A stretch of 64,000 bases of DNA. It comes from Pomphorhynchus laevis. Lineage: Eukaryota; Acanthocephala; Palaeacanthocephala; Echinorhynchida; Pomphorhynchidae. Positions 8,142 to 20,330 of this stretch are shown piece by piece. Under the pieces are notes generated by a model. The model was given only the letters and a program-made list of their open reading frames with translations, was not told where the DNA came from and searched no databases. The stretch is from positions 1-64,000 of the forward strand of contig WNNJ02001383.1 in the NCBI GenBank assembly GCA_012934845.2. Reading direction: 5' to 3'. The first letter of the stretch is position 1, and each line of letters opens with the position of its first letter. A program made the position numbers and the translations under genes.

Positions 8142-8561
8142 GACTTCTATAATCATTTATAGGCACCTTAACACACGCTTAAACAGTGTTTAAAGCTCGA
8201 AAAACAGAACTACCCTTAATCTGAATCATCGGAGGGAATTTAGCATAAGCTCTGTGCATGGCAGTGACTATTACAATTTAACCATGCATTAGGCACTAAA
8301 TTCTTTTTAATAGAAATGCTCTCTAACAGGGACACTTAAAAGTGTGCAAATATATAAAATATAATTTGTTGTTACACCTGCCCTGGGACACACTGGTGTA
8401 CTCATAAATATATTACTATGTTTTCCTCATGAAGAGGCATAAACACCACGCAGCATTCTATAAATCCTCATCAGACTAAGAAATAGAACTGAATTATTCT
8501 TGCATTATTCAAAGTCGCTACGTATGCCCAGTCATCCTATGTGCGACGACAAACTTCAATA

Positions 8562-8603
8562 ACGGTATACGCGTTTCGCTCTAACGGAGCTCATCAGTAC
8601 CGT
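8562..8603 (-). ncRNA. Minimal type I hammerhead with palindromic stem III
   Basis: On the minus strand: stem I ACGGTA (8603-8598), CTGATGAG (8597-8590), stem II GCT/AGC, GAAA (8577-8574), stem III ACG/CGT with no loop, cleavage triplet GTA, and stem I partner TACCGT (8567-8562), 6 perfect pairs. ACGCGT is its own reverse complement and has no loop, so stem III cannot close within one molecule. This is the known pattern of dimeric hammerheads, as in newt satellite RNA and many PLEs. All core bases are present. Confidence 0.82.
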
Positions 8604-8681
8604 GACTTCTATAATCATCTATAGGCACCTTAACACACGCTTAAACAGTGGTTAAAGCTCGAAAAACAGAACTACCCTTAA

Positions 8682-8775
8682 TATATATACCCTTATATAT
8701 AAGGGTATATAGAACTACCCTTATATATAAGAACTAGGGATATAAGAACTACCCTTATATATAATTAATAAATTA
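8682..8775. repeat. AT-rich hairpin-forming simple repeat
   Basis: Repeated CCCTTATATATAAGGG-type blocks (8690-8765), self-complementary and locally reiterated. They grow out of the ACTACCCTTA end of the preceding repeat. Confidence 0.7.
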
Positions 8776-10049
8776 TATATAACATCAATGTAATGAATTT
8801 AATTCTGATAATATTTTTAAAAAGTACTGTGATGGCGGAATTGGTATTATTTTAGTGAAGGATAACTTATTGACCTCTGCTGCACTCGGCTTAGCAAATT
8901 TAATCCAAACCAAATATAAAATAATAACGACTATAAAAATTACATTTTTATAGTCGTTAATCAAATGTGCAATTGTTACGTAAAATTTGTCCAGATTATA
9001 AATAGCATTTACAAAGACTAAAGGAAATTAAAGATTTTTCGAATTCTCCAAAATAAAGTAAAAAATTCCCGAAGAGCTAATAAACCACTATCCATCTAAT
9101 ATAAAATGATTCCCGAAGAGTTATTTGCTTGTAGCAAACTTCTTGATATCTTTCATATTACTTAACGACTCCTTATATACGTGCAAGTATTAAAATGCGA
9201 CCAAATAGTGTATGTTTTTGTGGATTCTAACGTAAAAGCCCGTCGTGGATATTTCAGATTTATATTCATTTGCTGAAGCCATTTAGACTATGGTTGAAAA
9301 GTGATAATATATCATTAATGTTATTAAGATGTCCTATTTAGAGTACATATTGAATTTAAATAATATCTCGTCTGACTACATCTGCAAACCATTCATTGCA
9401 AAAATACTGTGCAAAAAAGAGCTTTATACGACATTTTTCAACTGTTCTAAAAAGGTCGGAAACATATTTATACTTTACAACGATGTCTATTGGCATCTTC
9501 TAAAAATATAGATAAATATCTTCAACACATTTTTGCTTTAGAGTTTTGATCTAACTTAGTGGATTGACGTATATATTGATGACACTATTAGTTTAAAACA
9601 AATTGGACTTAATTGTGTTTAAAGAAAGCACACATTGGAAAGACTTAATGTTTAGTGAAATAAAAACTGGAAGAAATAATGAATCTTAAACCAGATATTG
9701 TTCGTTTCAGATATAACTCATTTTAAGATGAAATTAATTGTAAAATCAATCGGAAGGACCATATTTTTAGGCAAGGTGTGATTTTATAAATTCGGTTGGA
9801 ATTGGAAATTACCGTTTTTTATATTTTAGAATAGATGTGGTACGGTTCATAAAATGGCGAATCGTGGATTTATTTTATTACATAAAGTAGGGTTGATATT
9901 GCAAAGTAACATTTTATTTAACTGTCTCACTGCTAAATCGAAAGCTAGTATACTATCTGCTGTAATGTATCTTGTAAGTACTAACTAACTACAGAAATAT
10001 TTCAAATTCTAAGCGAATACTATTATTACACAAAACTACAGTCAACAGC
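8776..10049. other. Unrecognised AT-rich DNA
   Basis: About 1.3 kb without a supported gene. A hairpin with 15-base perfect arms and 5-base loop lies at 8925-8959. The 60-residue frame at 9329-9511 has no recognisable motif. Confidence 0.4.
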
Positions 10050-10440
10050 GTCTTTCATCAGAGAAAATACGTCATTAGCGCATATTTGGCCCTGCTGCTA
10101 TGTTGGATCGACGAATCGAGGCCGAAACATGATAACATGGCAGTTCTTTCTGATTACCTATACTCCTTATTATAATACATAGTCTGTTATCTATTATTCT
10201 ATTTAAAAAGATTGACTTTTATTTTAAATTTCAATTTTAAATTTTAACTTGATATAAGTTATATAAAATCTTATAACAATTATTTATAATTATTTATAAT
10301 TAATTATTGTTTAATTACTTAATTTTGATTTAGCATTATTATTGTTATTATATTTTAAATTTTATAATGATATTAAATACGTAGACTTAGTTAATTGATT
10401 TGATTAATTAAAATTATTAAAATAATCAAGTAGCAATTTA
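10050..10440 (+). mobile_element. Naiad-like PLE 3' end, solo fragment
   Basis: Collinear with the 3' untranslated end of the PLE at 40850-41189: CATATTTGGCC, CTGCTATGTTGG, GGCCGAAACATGATAACATGGCAG, ATTTTGATTTAGCATTA and AAATACGTAGACTTAGTTA occur in the same order. No coding part is attached, as expected for a strongly 5'-truncated retroelement copy. A stem GATAACA/TGTTATC (near 10131 and 10187) is conserved with wobble changes in the full copy. Confidence 0.75.
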
Positions 10441-12504
10441 ATGATTAATGATTTTTAAAAATAAGGAGATTCGATTTTACTAGCACAAGCAGTGCGAACA
10501 ATCTCCTGCTAAACGATAAGCCACATCAATAAGTGATAAACGTTTCTATTGTCAATGTTTCTTCTATCATCGAAATAAGAAAGCAGCAGATATGCTTAGC
10601 CCCAATTTGGATTCATTCGCAGCATAGCGTAGTAGTATAAATTAAGAATAATGATATATTATGATCATCCACTTTTTAAAACAAATATTGTTTTTGAAAA
10701 GTTCTGATATTTTATAGAAAGGCAATTAAAGTTTTTTATTTCACAATACGGCCTTTCTTGGAATAAGCATGCAATATAAAAGATATCTTAATTTTAGTTT
10801 AAGTAAAATTTCAGAAATCCCTAAAATAAATTTACATTATTTAGATAAAATAAATTTTTCTAAATAAAATAAAATTTACAAAATCCCTAAACAAATTTAT
10901 TTTATTTAGATAAAATAAATTTGTTATTTTTTCTTACAATAAAAATGCGATGCACATACCTTTAGATTTTCAGGTTCTATTGTGGATACTTCCAATTTGA
11001 CTTCTTAGGATGTCATTCACATGATTAAAATAACAGATATTTTCTTGTCTACAATAATTCACAAATTTTCATAACACAATGTACGGTAAAATGAAATTGT
11101 ACCTGAAATTATGAATATGCAATTTATGTTAAATAAAATATACTGTACAGTTTATTAAGTTTTATTTAACTAATCTCAAAAAAACGAAAATAGGTTAGTG
11201 TAGCCCAACAAATATAAAAGTTTATACAAAAGGCATTGTCAAATCTTATAACAGTCTCCAGGACTGTAAATCCTTTTAATAATCGTGGAGAATTCAGTTG
11301 GCTGGATCTTTGAAGGTTCAATCAATGTTCAACAATTTTGATTTGAAATAGCGCTGGAAACTCACATTCTATCTAAAAGATATATACTGGCCTAAAACGC
11401 CCTCAATATGTGTTTTGTCAGCGTGAGATTAGTCGTCAGAAGACTAGCGATTGACTCCTTCTGTATCGTTATTGTACTTTTCCATACAACGCTCCTTAGT
11501 AGGATAAATATTTCATTGTTTGCAAAAATGATGTTCATCTCCTATCTTGATCTAGCTATTTCAATGCACTCCTATTAAATCGTTCTACTCACGAATTTCC
11601 TAAAGGATGTGCATAGTAGAATAATTGTTGCAATTCTAAATTGCGGAGGAACAATGTCAGTAGAGCAAACATAATCGGTTTAAATAGATAATCGAAGGGT
11701 TAAGGAACAAATCAAATATGGTCTGCAGGCATTTCTTGTCATACTTGTACCACTGTCATAATTTTTTACAATTCCTAAATTGTGGATTTACAAGTCAGTA
11801 GGGACTAAACTCTTCAAACACATTTTACCATATCTTGTCACTTTCATAACTAGTTGCGATTTATAAGTTGTAGAAGTACTAGTAGGTTGGCTAAACATTA
11901 AAAACACACGCCCTCATGTTGAAGGGATAATCGAGGGGATTGCAAAAATAACATATATGTTCTGCAACCATTTATGGTCATATCTGAACGGATAAGTAAA
12001 AGGAAAAGGAACGTGTTCTTCTACTGCGACAATAGAAGAATCCTTTTGATATATCACCCTCAATCAAGCAGAAATTTTATAACCTAAAACGACTTTGCGC
12101 ACATCTTGGATCGAATAATGAAGATTCAGACTTTTTACCAAATTAGTGAAGTACGTTTAGTAAAGCAAAATTTCAAGGGGAATTTAGTTCAAGAATTCCA
12201 ACCTAAATTCTTGAATTTCCAGAAGCAATACGCTTTTCCAATTAAAATTGTAACATAATTGAATTAGTGAGCAAATAGTCTAGTTATTTGTCTTTTATGC
12301 AAGGCAGATTATAATTTGGACACATCTCGTGGTTTGGTTATCATTTAATACCAAGTCGTATTGTGACACAAGTTGCAAAAACATCTTGATGATTTTTGTG
12401 TCATGCTTTGATAGTGCGTTTGCCGGATTACATTGTTCATGAATAAATTGATATAGGCGTTTATTAGTTTCAAATTTAAATCAAATAGCGATTGTATTTA
12501 TTTA
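10441..12504. other. Unrecognised AT-rich DNA
   Basis: About 2 kb with no supported gene. A perfect-arm hairpin (AACAAATTTATTTTAT and its complement) lies at 10888-10923. Loosely similar stretches near 11635-11790 and 11900-11975 (GATAATCGA, TGGTCTGCA/TGTTCTGCA) suggest a worn internal repeat. Confidence 0.35.
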
Positions 12505-13021
12505 AATGTATTTCTTCAAACTTGCTCGCAATGCATATAAACGGCTCAAAATGCTAAAACGTATGAATTATCAGGGCCAAATTGTACAATAGTTAAGTAG
12601 ATCTTCCAAACGTTTTTGGTCATATGTTCGTCAGCGTGCACATTCTTATTTTGAAATCAGTAGATTATCCTCGAATGGAAAGTTGCTCGATTCCCGTCAG
12701 CTAATGCTAATGAATTTGCTAATGCATTCAATCTATGTAATGTTAGTTCTAGTGTAGCTGATAGCTTTCGTGACATCAGTTTCCCTTAGTATTATAATAA
12801 TCCGATTATAATCAACGAAAAGGACGTGGTCCGCAGATGATCACAATTATCGTCTTCATCTTCTTTAGGTTCCGCTTACATTCATCCGTATCTGCTAAAC
12901 TTATTAAGTCAACATTTGGCTTATTCACCCAATAGCCTGTTTTAGGCATCTTTAGATAGAATGCAAATATCTTCTGAATAGAAGTGTGCAGTAGTGGTGC
13001 CAGTGTTCAAAAAAGGTTACC
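12505..13021 (+). pseudogene. LINE F, linker and start of RT (5' part)
   Basis: Broken frames carry the region between endonuclease and RT of a CR1-like LINE: a KRFWSYVRQRAHSYFEI block (near 12609) as found before the RT in CR1/L2-type elements, then the fingers motif VVVPVFKKGYR ending at about 13020. Several stops and shifts interrupt it. The frame then jumps into an inserted minus-strand LINE (A) and resumes at 14343 with ADNYRSISL, so the two halves rejoin within one motif (VPVFKKG...NYRPISL). No endonuclease was found upstream. Confidence 0.6.
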
Positions 13022-14342
13022 GACGTTTAAAAAAAGATTTATTTTAACGTGGCAAATGCGTGCCAGCGCACGCTTACACGATCACAACAAAACAAAAATG
13101 TAAATCATGTGTCGAGGTGTGATCGGAGGAGGTTTTTGAATATGATAAAGGAGGAAGCGCGGCGGACGTCGAGAGAGAGTTGATTCCAGGCGAGAGGGGC
13201 TGCAACGAGGAAGGATCGGAGACCGTAGTTGTTGGAGTAATTGAGAACGTGGAGTAAGAGAGTATGACGGGAACGCAGCGATAGCAAGGTGGGGCGAGTG
13301 TCGTCTAAGAAAGGAAGGTTGATGAACGATGGGGAGCCGACAGCGATGAGACGAAAAGTTACGAGAAAAAGGCGGAGTTTGATGCGGATGTGGATGGTGG
13401 GCCATGAGAGTTGGGAAAACTATGTGGATGTGTGGTCGAAGCGACGGAGACGAAAGAGCACTCGAACGGCGGTGTTGATTATTCGTTGTAGGGGTAGGAT
13501 TATGGATTTTAGAGAAATGGCGAAAAGGCTAAGGCAGTAATCGATTTTAGGGAAAAGAAGCGATGAAAAAAGATACATACAAGAACGGAAGTCTATAAGG
13601 GAGCGGATACGGCGAATGTCACGGAGAATTAGGTTAAATAAGCGGACCTTGTCACGGACGAAGGGTTTAAGGAAAATGTGATCATCGAAATGGAAGCCTA
13701 AGAAAGTGAGATTGTGTACTATGGGGATGATCTATGAGGCAAAAGATACAGTGGAATGAGATATGTTTGGTTTACGGGGGAGGATCCACATTATTTTGGA
13801 CTTTTCGGGGTTTAGATCGAGATGGAGATTGGAGAGACGTTTGTAGATAGAAGAAAGACAGTTGAAGGCAAAAATGCCGATATCGTGTACGCGATGTGCG
13901 GGTGCATGAGCATAGATGAGGATGTCATCGGCGTATCGCATTACGTTAAATGGGAAAGATTTGATAAACGGAGAGAGATCGTCAAGCAGAAGAGAGAAAA
14001 GCAGGGGACCTAGGACTGAACCTTGTGGGACCCCGCAAAAAATAGAGATGGGATGGGAGGATGATGAATTAGAACAGACGCGAAAGGAACGGTCGGATAG
14101 ATATGAGGCAAACCATGCTACGGAGGAGGAAGAAAAGCCGTAATCATAACGAAGGCGAGAAAGGAGGACGGAGTGGTTGACAATGTCGAAGGCGGAGGAG
14201 AGGTCGAGGGAGATGAGAAAACTATATAGAGCCTTGTCTCGAGAAATGAGTAAGTCGTTGTAAACTTTCATGCAGGCGATTTCTGTGGATTGATCAGAGC
14301 GGAAAACGGATTGGAAAGGATGGTACAGAAATGAGAAGAATT
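13022..14342 (-). mobile_element. LINE A, 5'-truncated copy (RT and 3' end)
   Basis: The minus strand encodes the RT: STEIACMKVYNDLL, LDLSSAFDIVNHSVLL, GVPQGSVLGPLLF and the catalytic YADDILIYAH, followed in another frame by a C-terminal domain. The 3' end has a hairpin GCGTGC-GCTG-GCACGC followed by CATTTGCCACGTTAAAATAAA and an A-run. The best match is the copy at 27733-29396 (nearly identical), with more distant copies at 31058 and 61226. It has RT of the CR1/L2 type, at least one frame break, and lies inside plus-strand LINE F. Confidence 0.8.
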
Positions 14343-15540
14343 TAGCTGACAACTATCGATCTATAAGCCTTAAGAGCTCATAGTCGACCATTTGAGCATC
14401 ACAAGTCAACATATTTCTATGCAACATGGTTATAGAAAAGGGCATTATTACTTTTCAACCTTTTGTCTGCCCGTGAAGTGTCTGCCCGTGATCACAAGTC
14501 AACATATCTCTATGCAAAATGGTTTCAGAAAAGGGCATTCTTACTTTACAACCTTTTATCTGCCCGTATAGCTTGGATTGAATCCACATCCAATGGTAAG
14601 GCAGTGGATGTTGGTATGTTTCATGTTAGTCGTGCGTTAGATTGTGTTATCCGTAGTCTTCTCACTCAAATAACTGCGGGCATGGCATTGACAGCTTATT
14701 GGTAGGATGGATTAGTGATTTTCGATTTAATAGAACTTTCCGAGTACGAGTTGGTAGTATATTATCCTCGCACGTTTAAATACGTTAGGAGTTACTCAGG
14801 GTCCTGTACTAGGACATTTATTGTTTTAATATGTTCATGAACAGTCTAACTGTCCTTGTTTTGCTTATGATGACGACATAATATTATAACGTGAGGTCCT
14901 ATGTGAAGAATATCATATCCGCTTACAGCGTGATATTGATAGGGTTCATACGGGTGTTAACATCGGCTTAGTATTAAATATTTTGAAGTGATCACATTCG
15001 ACTGGGAAAGTCCTATATTCTTTGTACAGAGTCGTTTCCTGTAGAATTATTTTGACTAATCGAGTTCGTGATATTGGCATACTTATGCAATCGACACTGA
15101 AAATTAGAATGTAATCCAAGCGTCGTTTTTTGACTATAGACGAAATGAGAGACCTAGAGAAAATTCTACGCCGTGGAAACAAACTCATTCGAGGAGGTGA
15201 AAGGATGAGTTATAATGAGCGATTAACTTTGATATGCATACTATCAGTGCAAAACAGACTACTCGTTCTGGATCGGATCGCGATGTGACATATAGAAAAT
15301 GAGATGAAAATCCAAGTGTTTGTGCTGAAATGAATGTTTGATAAAGTCATAGGGGCCATTCATTCATGCTATGTACAAAGCAAATTGAAAAGTCCACAAT
15401 GGTATCGCGACTGTCATAAGTTTACTATCGCAATAGGAAACTTTATCCTTGGATTGCTTGTGACTTATATTTTGTTTTAAATGTGTTGTGCTGTTCAATA
15501 AGAGGGCAGAACGGCCTTCTTATGGTTAAAGCCATGTATA
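14343..15540 (+). pseudogene. LINE F, RT and 3' end (3' part)
   Basis: It resumes with NYRSISL, then QHGYRKGH / QNGFRKGH, which is the QHGF(R/K) RT motif. That motif appears twice because about 80 bases are duplicated (14395-14475 and 14490-14570). The remainder is shredded. A CR1-type 3' terminus, GGCCTTCTTATGGTTAAAGCC, lies near 15515-15535, similar to the tails of LINEs G and H. The catalytic YADD is not cleanly readable (FAYDDDI near 14855-14880). A long-dead copy. Confidence 0.55.
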
Positions 15541-15699
15541 TAAAATAATAAATTAACTTGGTAGTCGACTGACGTCAAATACGTGTAATAGTCTAAATAT
15601 GTCATGAACAGTCTAGTAAATAGATGATGTTTAAACTTAATAAAGGCATTCTTAATGAAATACGCAACACGACTTGCTTTTGTACAAATCATGATTGTA
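15541..15699. other. No feature seen
   Basis: AT-rich DNA between two decayed LINE fragments. Confidence 0.3.
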
Positions 15700-15965
15700 T
15701 TTGATTTTGTTCTGGGTGACTACTGGTTAGTGATACCCAAATATTTATGTTCTAAAGCGGTCAGCAATGTCATTCCGTTTAGGGTGTAAGTTCATCACTG
15801 CAAAGTCTCGATCTAACAAACTTCGTAATATTCAGCACTAATCCTTAAACTTCACAGCAAATCTCAATACAATCCAGATCACTTTGCAATGAAGTACATT
15901 TAGTTAAACTATTTGCGACTGTTTATCATTTTTAGATCATTAGTAAAAACAAGATGGGTGTTGGG
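15700..15965 (-). pseudogene. Decayed LINE RT fragment
   Basis: On the minus strand the frame LQSDLDCIEICCEV..GLVLNITKF can be read (near 15800-15900), matching the post-YADD segment LQxDLxxIxxWCxxxGLxLNxxKC of CR1-like RTs. Stops and shifts follow. Too short and worn to assign to a family. Confidence 0.5.
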
Positions 15966-16260
15966 CCACTAAGTCAAATCAGTCAAATATATCACGAATA
16001 AAATATAACCCAATATAGTACCTTTAGATGCACGATAATTATATATAGTCGCTAGCAAACTAACTTTAAAGGATATAAATACTTATAATAATATAAACAG
16101 TACTACACAGCACACATTCCTTGATATACACAATTATAAGAATGTATTCTCGTATACGTTAATCTTAATTGCCCCGTTGCCATTATTTGCACAATACTTA
16201 CATTGCTGTCACAATATGAAGAATTCCCGTTTGACATGGAAAGCTGTCAGACGCCCTAAA
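15966..16260. other. No feature seen
   Basis: AT-rich DNA, possibly the 5' flank of the LINE that follows. Confidence 0.3.
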
Positions 16261-17175
16261 TGATCAAACTTCTTCAATTGTGGACGAATTGGATTATGTG
16301 CAGCATGAAATTGCTGGCGATGGATTGGATTGCGATATCTGGACTAAAGTGATGGTACCGAGAAAAATCCCCAAAAAATATTTTGAGAGGAAGTTTATTT
16401 GTGAATTTTGTTCTGCTTATATAAGCGCTGAGTTTACAAACGAGATAAAGGATTTAAAATAACAAATAAGGATTATATAAACGGAGTTGTATGATACGGA
16501 TTCAAAAATTATATCATAAGTTGAAAATATGTCTACTATACCAGATACGAGTCGTGATTCGGTTACAACATTCACAAAAGTCGCTTCACAATCAGTGGAA
16601 AAATCCATACCATTTGCAGTAAAATGGGCTGTAATTGCATCGTCTAATGTGCCAAAGAATAGACTAAATTTTCATAAATTAACTAAGGAATTGAACGCAG
16701 AGGAAAGACGCAAAAAAATCTTATAATTACCAGAACTGCACCAAGTGAAGATGATGAGTATTTGGTTTGATACTTATGTTATGTTATTGGCATTAAACTC
16801 GGCGATAAGAACTTAGATTTGAAGAGATTAGGAAACATGAATGATAAGGGGATGCAGTTGTTGTTGGTTAAAGTCGGTCAAGCTTTGAGAAATAAAATTT
16901 TGCAAAAATCAAGACTACTTCGAATATTCACTGAATATAAAGATGTTTATATTCAACCGAATTGGTCACGCATCGAAAGGCAATCGAACTTTACGTTGAG
17001 AAAAGAACTTATAAAATTAGAAATTGAGAATCCCGGCAAGCACTTTGTGATTTTCCGAGGTAAAGTAGTTGAGAAGTTTATCAATAACTTGAATAAATAC
17101 GATTGCTTCACGAATTCTTCAAGTCCCACAGTCTTTGTGACTAGGGCAGTCAGAAGATACGGGGCAGTTGTATAA
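16261..17175 (+). pseudogene. LINE F2 ORF1 remnant (Zn-finger N-terminus and nucleic-acid-binding C-terminus)
   Basis: The first frame (16280-16462) reads LDCDIWTKVMVP then FICEFCSAYISA, the second half of the PHD-like C..C..W....C..C finger found at the start of other LINE ORF1s in this window (30688 and 55304). The second frame (16819-17175, 118 residues) carries a RIFTEYKDVYIQPNWS block. Its DVYIQPNWSRIER pattern corresponds to the RILRDLSLEDRQ block near the end of LINE H's ORF1. Frame breaks separate the two pieces. ORF1 proteins bind the LINE RNA in the transposition particle. Confidence 0.55.
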
Positions 17176-17199
17176 TCGGAATCTTCATATTCACACATA

Positions 17200-20100
17200 T
17201 GAGAGTAAATATATGTACCAAGTATTGCTTTTTATAATGCTCGTAGTGTTCGAAATAAATTTAACGATTTAGAAGCATTTACACATATACATGAATACGA
17301 TGTAGTCATTATTGTAGATATACATGGTTGATGGAAGAAGGAGTGGAATAATCAATAATTCCCGGGTATGTATGTCATAGTGTTTATAGGAAAGATGGTC
17401 GAAGAGGTGGTGGTATTTCCATCCTTGTCAATTCAACACTATCTTTTGATATACGTAATTGTAAAGATTTGACGCACGACGATCTTGAATTTTGACAATA
17501 AATTAGCAAAGAAAATTAAAGAATAGGGAATTTCAGCTAGCGATTACAGACGTGTATCATCCTCCAACACGAAATAAGCAAAATGCTTTTGATCTTATAT
17601 ATGATCGTTTGAGTAGTGTTTCTAATAATAAAGTTTAAATTTTTTATTTGAGGGTGATTTCAAACACATGAATATAGATAACGTGGCCTTAATGTATAAT
17701 AAGCTCGGAGCTTAGCTAGACCATCGAGATTATTAAGCTCAGTGCTTAGCTGAAACTACCGAGCGTTTTCCCTGGGTTGCGGATAGGGGAATTTTTTAGA
17801 TATTAAGGAAAGCTGCGAAATAAGCGGTTTTTGGACCGACGAATAAGCAGTCGTGGACAAACAGCGGCGAAACTATCGCTACAGTGGAATATGGGGTGGC
17901 TCCCTTATTCTTATAAAATGTCGTGCTACCTCAGAAGGAGCTTAGCTTCGTGACATGGCGAGTCCGTTGGCGCTCTCTTGCGGTATTCCAGCCTTAAACA
18001 AAAACACGAACTACAGCTATTATAATGCCATCTGGTCGAGAATTCAACATTAATAACTGCTTATTGTGGAAGAAATTGCTGTCGATCATCGAACGTGGTC
18101 GAGACTGCTGAATGAGGACTTATGATCTTTTCGTCATGTTTTTCTGTTGTCTTGTGTTTTCGTGATCAACATCAATTAGGCCTAGACCTTTAATAATAAA
18201 AATGTATAATATGATGCAGACACTTAATTTTCCAACCAAAGGCGGTGCAAAGCTTGACCGAGTCTACACAAATGTGAAAGCTTATCAATCACCTCCAAGA
18301 ATATGCAGTCCTCTTTCTACATCATCTTATGGTATCATTCTGATTGTATCACACAAAACCAAGGAAGTAAAAAGTTAGGTTTGTTTTAAGACAATTTATG
18401 ATAAGCGTGAGCAATATCTTATTTCGTTTCATAAGTCAGTTGTAGATGTTTCGAGGGATAGTGATTGGGAGAGGGTCAGTTTTAGTGATGCTCTGCTATT
18501 GATTGAGGACGCATTAAAGTAAACAACATTTATTTTTACCACAAAGAAGAGTAAGGGTAAATTATGATTCATGCAGGATAACTCCAGTTATTAAAGACAT
18601 CCAAAATCAACGAGATAAAGCTTTTCGTAGTTGTCGTGCATCAGAATATGCCGCTTTATCCAATGAGTTGAATACTTATATTGGGAGGTCTAAGAGAGCG
18701 GTTTGCAAATAAATTAAAAATAAGGATCAAAAAGGATGGTAAAGACGTGAAGGGTATGTACTCAAAAGTTGGTCATTTATTAGTGCTGGAAATACAGATG
18801 AGGACGTGTACAAAATGAATGATATTAATGATTCACTTATTGCTCCAATGTCGTATCGTAACAATTCAACTAGTTCAGTAGGATTCCAATAATAACTGAA
18901 ACAGCTAAGCTATAGAGACTTTGATGTTCAAACTACGAGCAATATTGATATAAGCAAACTAATTCATAAGATTAACCCTAGTAAAGCAGTCGGTCCTGGT
19001 ATATCAACATGGTTGGTCAAATAATTCAGAACAGAATTATTATCAATTATGTCGAGTTACGTCTCGGAAAGTTTTCGGAAAGGCGTTGTGCCTAACAGGC
19101 TGAAAAGTGCTAATATAGCAAGTTCCAAAATGATTTGATAGAGTCAACATAGATAATGTGCGGCCCATATCACTAATTCCTATAGTTGCTAGATTGATGG
19201 AGGGATTGTTACTAAATGTGATGCTCAGTTTGCATTTAGACCAGCCGAATCCCCTACCAATGCTTTGATCAGGATATATGATAGTGTTCTAAGCGTAGTA
19301 GACAGGAAATTAGCTGTGAAAATGATTCAACTTGATCTTACAAAATAATCTGATAGAATTGATCACGATATATTGATTCTCAAATTAAGTACCGCATTGC
19401 CGCTTTGAATGGTTAAGTGGATACAAAATTATCTAACAGATAAAACACAAAGTATTATATGCGAAGAGATTATGACGAATATTCGCAAGGTAAAGTGTGG
19501 AATTCCGCCGGGAGGAGTATTGCAAATTTTATTTAGCATATTAGTGAATTACTTAAAACTAAAACACTATAGGAACACGACTAAAACACATAATGTATGC
19601 GGATGATACTACTTTGATTGTTTTGATATATGCTAGTCAATCAAATGATGCCATGTGGTTAACGATGAATTGAAACATGTTGCGGAGTGGCTGGATACAA
19701 ATCGACTGACACTGAATACACGAAAAACAACAGAATTAATTCCATCTATATCACGGAAGAGTCGATTATCTAGTATATCGCCAGCAACTTATAATAGTGA
19801 CCTTATTGAGCGATGTGAGGGGCATAAAATTTTAGGTATTACCTTTAACAGAACACCGATTTGAAGTCTTCACGTAGAACAGGTTGCAATTTCATGTTTC
19901 CAACGTATTTACCTGATCCGCAGGCTGAGATTGTTATGTATGACTAGCAATAATTTACGTTATTTTTATCGAGCAACCATAGAAGTCATATTAACTTATG
20001 AATATCCGCTATTTCACAATTGTCAAAAAAGGATTTAGAAATGCTGAATTGAATACACCGCAAAGCTAGCAGAATATGCGGTATAAATTTTCCTGCATTA

Positions 20101-20330
20101 GATGTTTGAAATAATTTTGTACACTAAATGTCGAAAGCTGTCTAGATGCCCGGGAAATCTTCAATATATAATGTATCCAGCAAATCAGTATTCTCATAAT
20201 ACAAGACATTTGGAATTGTATAGTAGGCCACATATTCACACCGAAATTTATTACAAGAGCTTTGTTTCATCCTGCAGTAGAATATTGAATGAAAGTAAAT
20301 AGGGGAATGATCTGTTCATCCATGTCGCAA
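17200..20330 (+). pseudogene. LINE F2 ORF2 remnant (endonuclease and RT), CR1-like
   Basis: It begins with YNARSVRNKFNDLEAF near 17233, the N-terminal metal-site region of APE endonucleases. KLDRVYTN lies near 18253. RT pieces follow: NPSKAVGPG (near 18973), AFRPAESPTNALIRIYD (near 19235), QLDLTK.SDRIDHDIL, GIPPGGVLQILFSI in place of GVPQGSVLSP (near 19500), and TNRLTLNTRKT (near 19695). C-terminal sequence runs to about 20300. Many stops and shifts make this a dead copy. It is interrupted at 17702-18198 by a separate insert. Confidence 0.65.
17691..18211 (+). mobile_element. ~500-bp non-coding retroposon insert with 11-bp target-site duplication
   Basis: AATGTATAATA occurs on both sides (17691-17701 and 18201-18211). 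Removing the insert and one copy restores the LINE F2 reading ALMYNMMQTLNF. The insert has higher GC than its surroundings, no ORF, and ends in TTAATAATAAAA, so it is a retroposon such as a SINE or a truncated LINE 5' region. The block CCCTGGGTTGCGGATAGGGG (17779-17798) may help identify the family. I do not recognise a tRNA or 5S head. Confidence 0.65.

Larger units (their letters stand above)
7951..8681 (-). repeat. Direct repeat pair (~455-bp spacing), each with a hammerhead ribozyme
   Basis: The segment from CACTATGTTTTCCTCATGAA to AACAGAACTACCCTTA occurs at 7951-8218 and again at about 8405-8681, several percent diverged. Between them lies a ~185-base spacer containing CCTGCCCTGGGACAC, also present in the unit at 1.4 kb. 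Each copy carries a minus-strand hammerhead. With the spacer the unit is ~455 bp, again compatible with a retrozyme or a PLE satellite with tandem terminal repeats. No ORF. Confidence 0.7.

Noticed and set aside
9329-9511. 60-residue plus-strand frame as a small gene
   Set aside because: No recognisable motif, biased AT-rich composition, and no conserved copy in the window.
13289-14143. Plus-strand open frames over LINEs A, B, C and D
   Set aside because: Antisense shadows of minus-strand LINE genes; the same frames recur wherever the LINE recurs.
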